NCBI RefSeq assembly: GCF_005889735.1
Contig: NZ_VCKY01000032.1
Span: 1 to 60,506 of the forward strand
Direction: 5' to 3'
Length of the DNA: 60,506 bases
Source: Nonomuraea turkmeniaca
GTDB taxonomy: Bacteria > Actinomycetota > Actinomycetes > Streptosporangiales > Streptosporangiaceae
The notes beneath the pieces are model-generated. The model was not told the origin of the DNA, made no database searches, and saw only the letters and a program-made list of their open reading frames with translations. Position 1 is the stretch's first letter, and each line of letters opens with the position of its first letter. The position numbers and the translations under genes were made by a program. Below, one piece after another: positions 59,131-60,506 of the stretch.

Positions 59131-60255
59131 TCACCTCTCATCAGTCGGTACGCGGACCGTGCTCGCCCACGGCGGTGCCGATCCGCGGTCGCCGAACAGG
59201 CAGACCACCACGGCATGCGGCCGGGGACTGCGCTCCGGCCATGGCGTGTCCCCGTCGGTGAACACGATCACCAGGTCGGCGCCGGCCGCGGCCGCCAAGC
59301 CCGGACGCAGGTCCGTGCCGCCGCCTCCGACCAGGTCGACCTGGGCCGCGCGGCGGACCCGCTGGACCGGGTACGCCCGCGCGTCGCAGCAGATCGCCTC
59401 GATCCGGCGGTGCCCGGCCGCCCGCAGCACGCCGTCCAGTTCGGCCAGGGCCCGATCGAGGGCGGTGCGGGCGATGCTCCCGGAGGTGTCGATCACGACG
59501 GCCACGCGCGGCACCGGGCGTACCAGAGCGGGCAGGACGATCGACGGCACGGCGGCCGCTCGTCTGGACGGGCGCAGGTAGCTGTAGTCCACCCGGCCCG
59601 CCGCCTGCGCCAGGCCCCTCCTGATCAGCACCGCCAGCCGGGTACGCCAGTCCACCTCCGGTCGCAGCGTCGCCTCGGCCCAGCGGCGCCAGCCCCCCGG
59701 GGCGGTTCCCCGCGCCTCGATCTCGGCGGCGACGGCGCGGGTGAGCAGCTCGCGTTCCAGGGCCGTCATCGTGCTCGGGCCGGTGAACGGCGCCCGGCCG
59801 CACGCCGCAAGGTGGGGCGGGACGTCGATGAGGTCGAGCAGCTCCGCGTACCGCTCGGCCAGCAGGCCGTCGGGCAGGCCCAGCGTCTCGGGCGAGATCG
59901 CCTCGGCGGGGCCGTCGCCGAGGTCGTCGTTGATCTCCGCGTCGGCGGCGCGGTCCCAGCGCAGCCGATGCTCCGGATCCCGGTACGGCTCCGCGCGGGC
60001 GTGATGCCCCCTGAGCAGGTGCCCTACTTGGTGGATCAGCCACCAGCCGAGCTCGGGCACGGGGGTGTCGCGTACCATGCCGGGGTTCAGGTGCACGTTC
60101 CAGTGCTCGTCGGCCGGCAGGCGGGGTGGGGCGGTGTCGTGGACGAGCGGGGTGAGCGCGAAGAGCGCCGAGGCCAGGTACGGCACCCGCCCCGCCGCCC
60201 ACAACCGGGCGGCCGCGAACCGCTCCATGGTGGTGTCCTGGCCGGGGCCGGTCAT
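59131..60255 (-). CDS. VWA/DUF2201-type putative metallopeptidase-like protein
   Basis: A 374-residue protein. The N-terminal domain (about 1-230) is DUF2201-like with LIHQVGHLLRGHH near 80, where the family's HExxH motif reads H-Q-V-G-H. The C-terminal VWA domain (about 255-370) has the metal site D-T-S-G-S near 260 and IVFTDGDTPWP near 335. The Glu-to-Gln change should remove peptidase activity. ATG 60255 overlaps the previous stop by 4 bp (ATGA), so it is co-translated with an AAA-type gene. Such VWA-AAA pairs act as protein-remodelling machines. Confidence 0.82.
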   Translation of the reverse strand: MTGPGQDTTMERFAAARLWAAGRVPYLASALFALTPLVHDTAPPRLPADEHWNVHLNPGMVRDTPVPELGWWLIHQVGHLLRGHHARAEPYRDPEHRLRWDRAADAEINDDLGDGPAEAISPETLGLPDGLLAERYAELLDLIDVPPHLAACGRAPFTGPSTMTALERELLTRAVAAEIEARGTAPGGWRRWAEATLRPEVDWRTRLAVLIRRGLAQAAGRVDYSYLRPSRRAAAVPSIVLPALVRPVPRVAVVIDTSGSIARTALDRALAELDGVLRAAGHRRIEAICCDARAYPVQRVRRAAQVDLVGGGGTDLRPGLAAAAGADLVIVFTDGDTPWPERSPRPHAVVVCLFGDRGSAPPWASTVRVPTDER

Positions 60256-60506
60256 GGCAGGAGGCCGGCGGAGCGGAGGATCGGGGCCAGCTCCAGGATC
60301 GTGGCGGGCAGGGTGGCGCCGTTCGGCCGGCGGGTGGCGAGGGAGCGGGCCGCGCCGGCCGCCACGTCGGGGGTCCGGGCGGCCACGCGGGCGATCAGCG
60401 TCCATGCGCGTTGCCAGGCGTCCACGCCGCCGTCCGCCGTCACGTGCGCCACCACCGATCCGAGGACGGCATGCAGGCGATCCACCCGGTCCGGCAGGGG
60501 TGCGGC
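60252..60506 (-). CDS. C-terminus of AAA-type gene, runs off right edge
   Basis: The last ~84 residues of an open frame that continues beyond the window: AWTLIARVAARTPDVAAGAARSLATRR, then LPATILELAPILRSAGLLP. No motif is visible in this part. The upstream position to a VWA/DUF2201 gene suggests a MoxR-like AAA ATPase. Confidence 0.5.
   Translation of the reverse strand, partial: AAPLPDRVDRLHAVLGSVVAHVTADGGVDAWQRAWTLIARVAARTPDVAAGAARSLATRRPNGATLPATILELAPILRSAGLLP

Noticed and set aside
1..60506. CRISPR array, rRNA, or origin
   Set aside because: No regularly spaced repeats, rRNA motifs or DnaA-box cluster were seen on reading.

Overview
The window is very GC-rich. It carries AfsR/SARP, STAND-NTPase, XRE/MmyB, TetR, ROK and GntR regulators, a Tat-exported molybdoenzyme, streptogrisin-like protease and a DUF6158 protein. 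This fits a large-genome filamentous actinomycete, most like Streptosporangiales (Nonomuraea-type); the genus is inferred, not proven. Much of it is accessory DNA: intact operons alternate with transposase relics and truncated genes.

Region 1 (about 1-14.7 kb) is the most interesting. A small protein (1175-1552, minus) has a glycine-rich hydrophobic N-terminus and ends in a short motif, N-x-[VI]-[ST]-G..G-P-V-L-Q-A-G-D-V-F-G. It is divergent from an NLR-like NB-ARC/TPR protein (1802-3934) that begins with the same kind of motif. A second NLR-like protein (6750-8876) also begins with it, and a decayed third copy (about 5790-6478) still retains it. This is the layout of amyloid-motif (BASS-type) signalling between an NLR sensor and a membrane-active Bell-type effector. 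An AfsR-like regulator, two paralogous GT-B/CDP-glycerol-transferase-like proteins and a PfkB kinase share the locus.

Region 2 (14.7-22.3 kb) is a graveyard of IS21 and IS5-type relics and a histidine-kinase stub, between small regulator/enzyme pairs: SnoaL+XRE, a TetR/SnoaL pair with a doubled operator, and XRE/SDR. Region 3 (22.4-26.3 kb) is a complete PaoABC/YagTSR-type periplasmic aldehyde oxidoreductase operon. Region 4 (26.4-27.9 kb) holds integrase, IS and PfpI relics.

Region 5 (27.9-37.7 kb) has a translationally coupled set of secreted/membrane proteins (CopC-like, DUF916-like, WxL-like), then a 1764-residue secreted ThuA/sugar-dehydrogenase/PKD/DUF1349 protein and a ROK repressor. 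A paralogous ROK repressor is divergent. Region 6 (39.3-42.6 kb) shows a sugar ABC transporter fused by deletion to a sugar isomerase, an intact myo-inositol-phosphate synthase-like gene, a UbiA stub cut by IS110, and a truncated toxin N-terminus beside a tRNA-like fragment.

Region 7 (42.7-54.2 kb) is a catabolic locus: GntR, PfpI and an alpha/beta hydrolase on one strand. On the other are a carbohydrate-type ABC transporter with two different ATPases, an aldehyde dehydrogenase, a decayed Ldh2-type dehydrogenase and an iron-dependent alcohol dehydrogenase. Region 8 (54.2-60.5 kb) has an IS5 relic, a tRNA-Met(CAT), a secreted serine protease, a LysR regulator, two small conserved proteins, and the end of a VWA/AAA-type operon that runs off the right edge.
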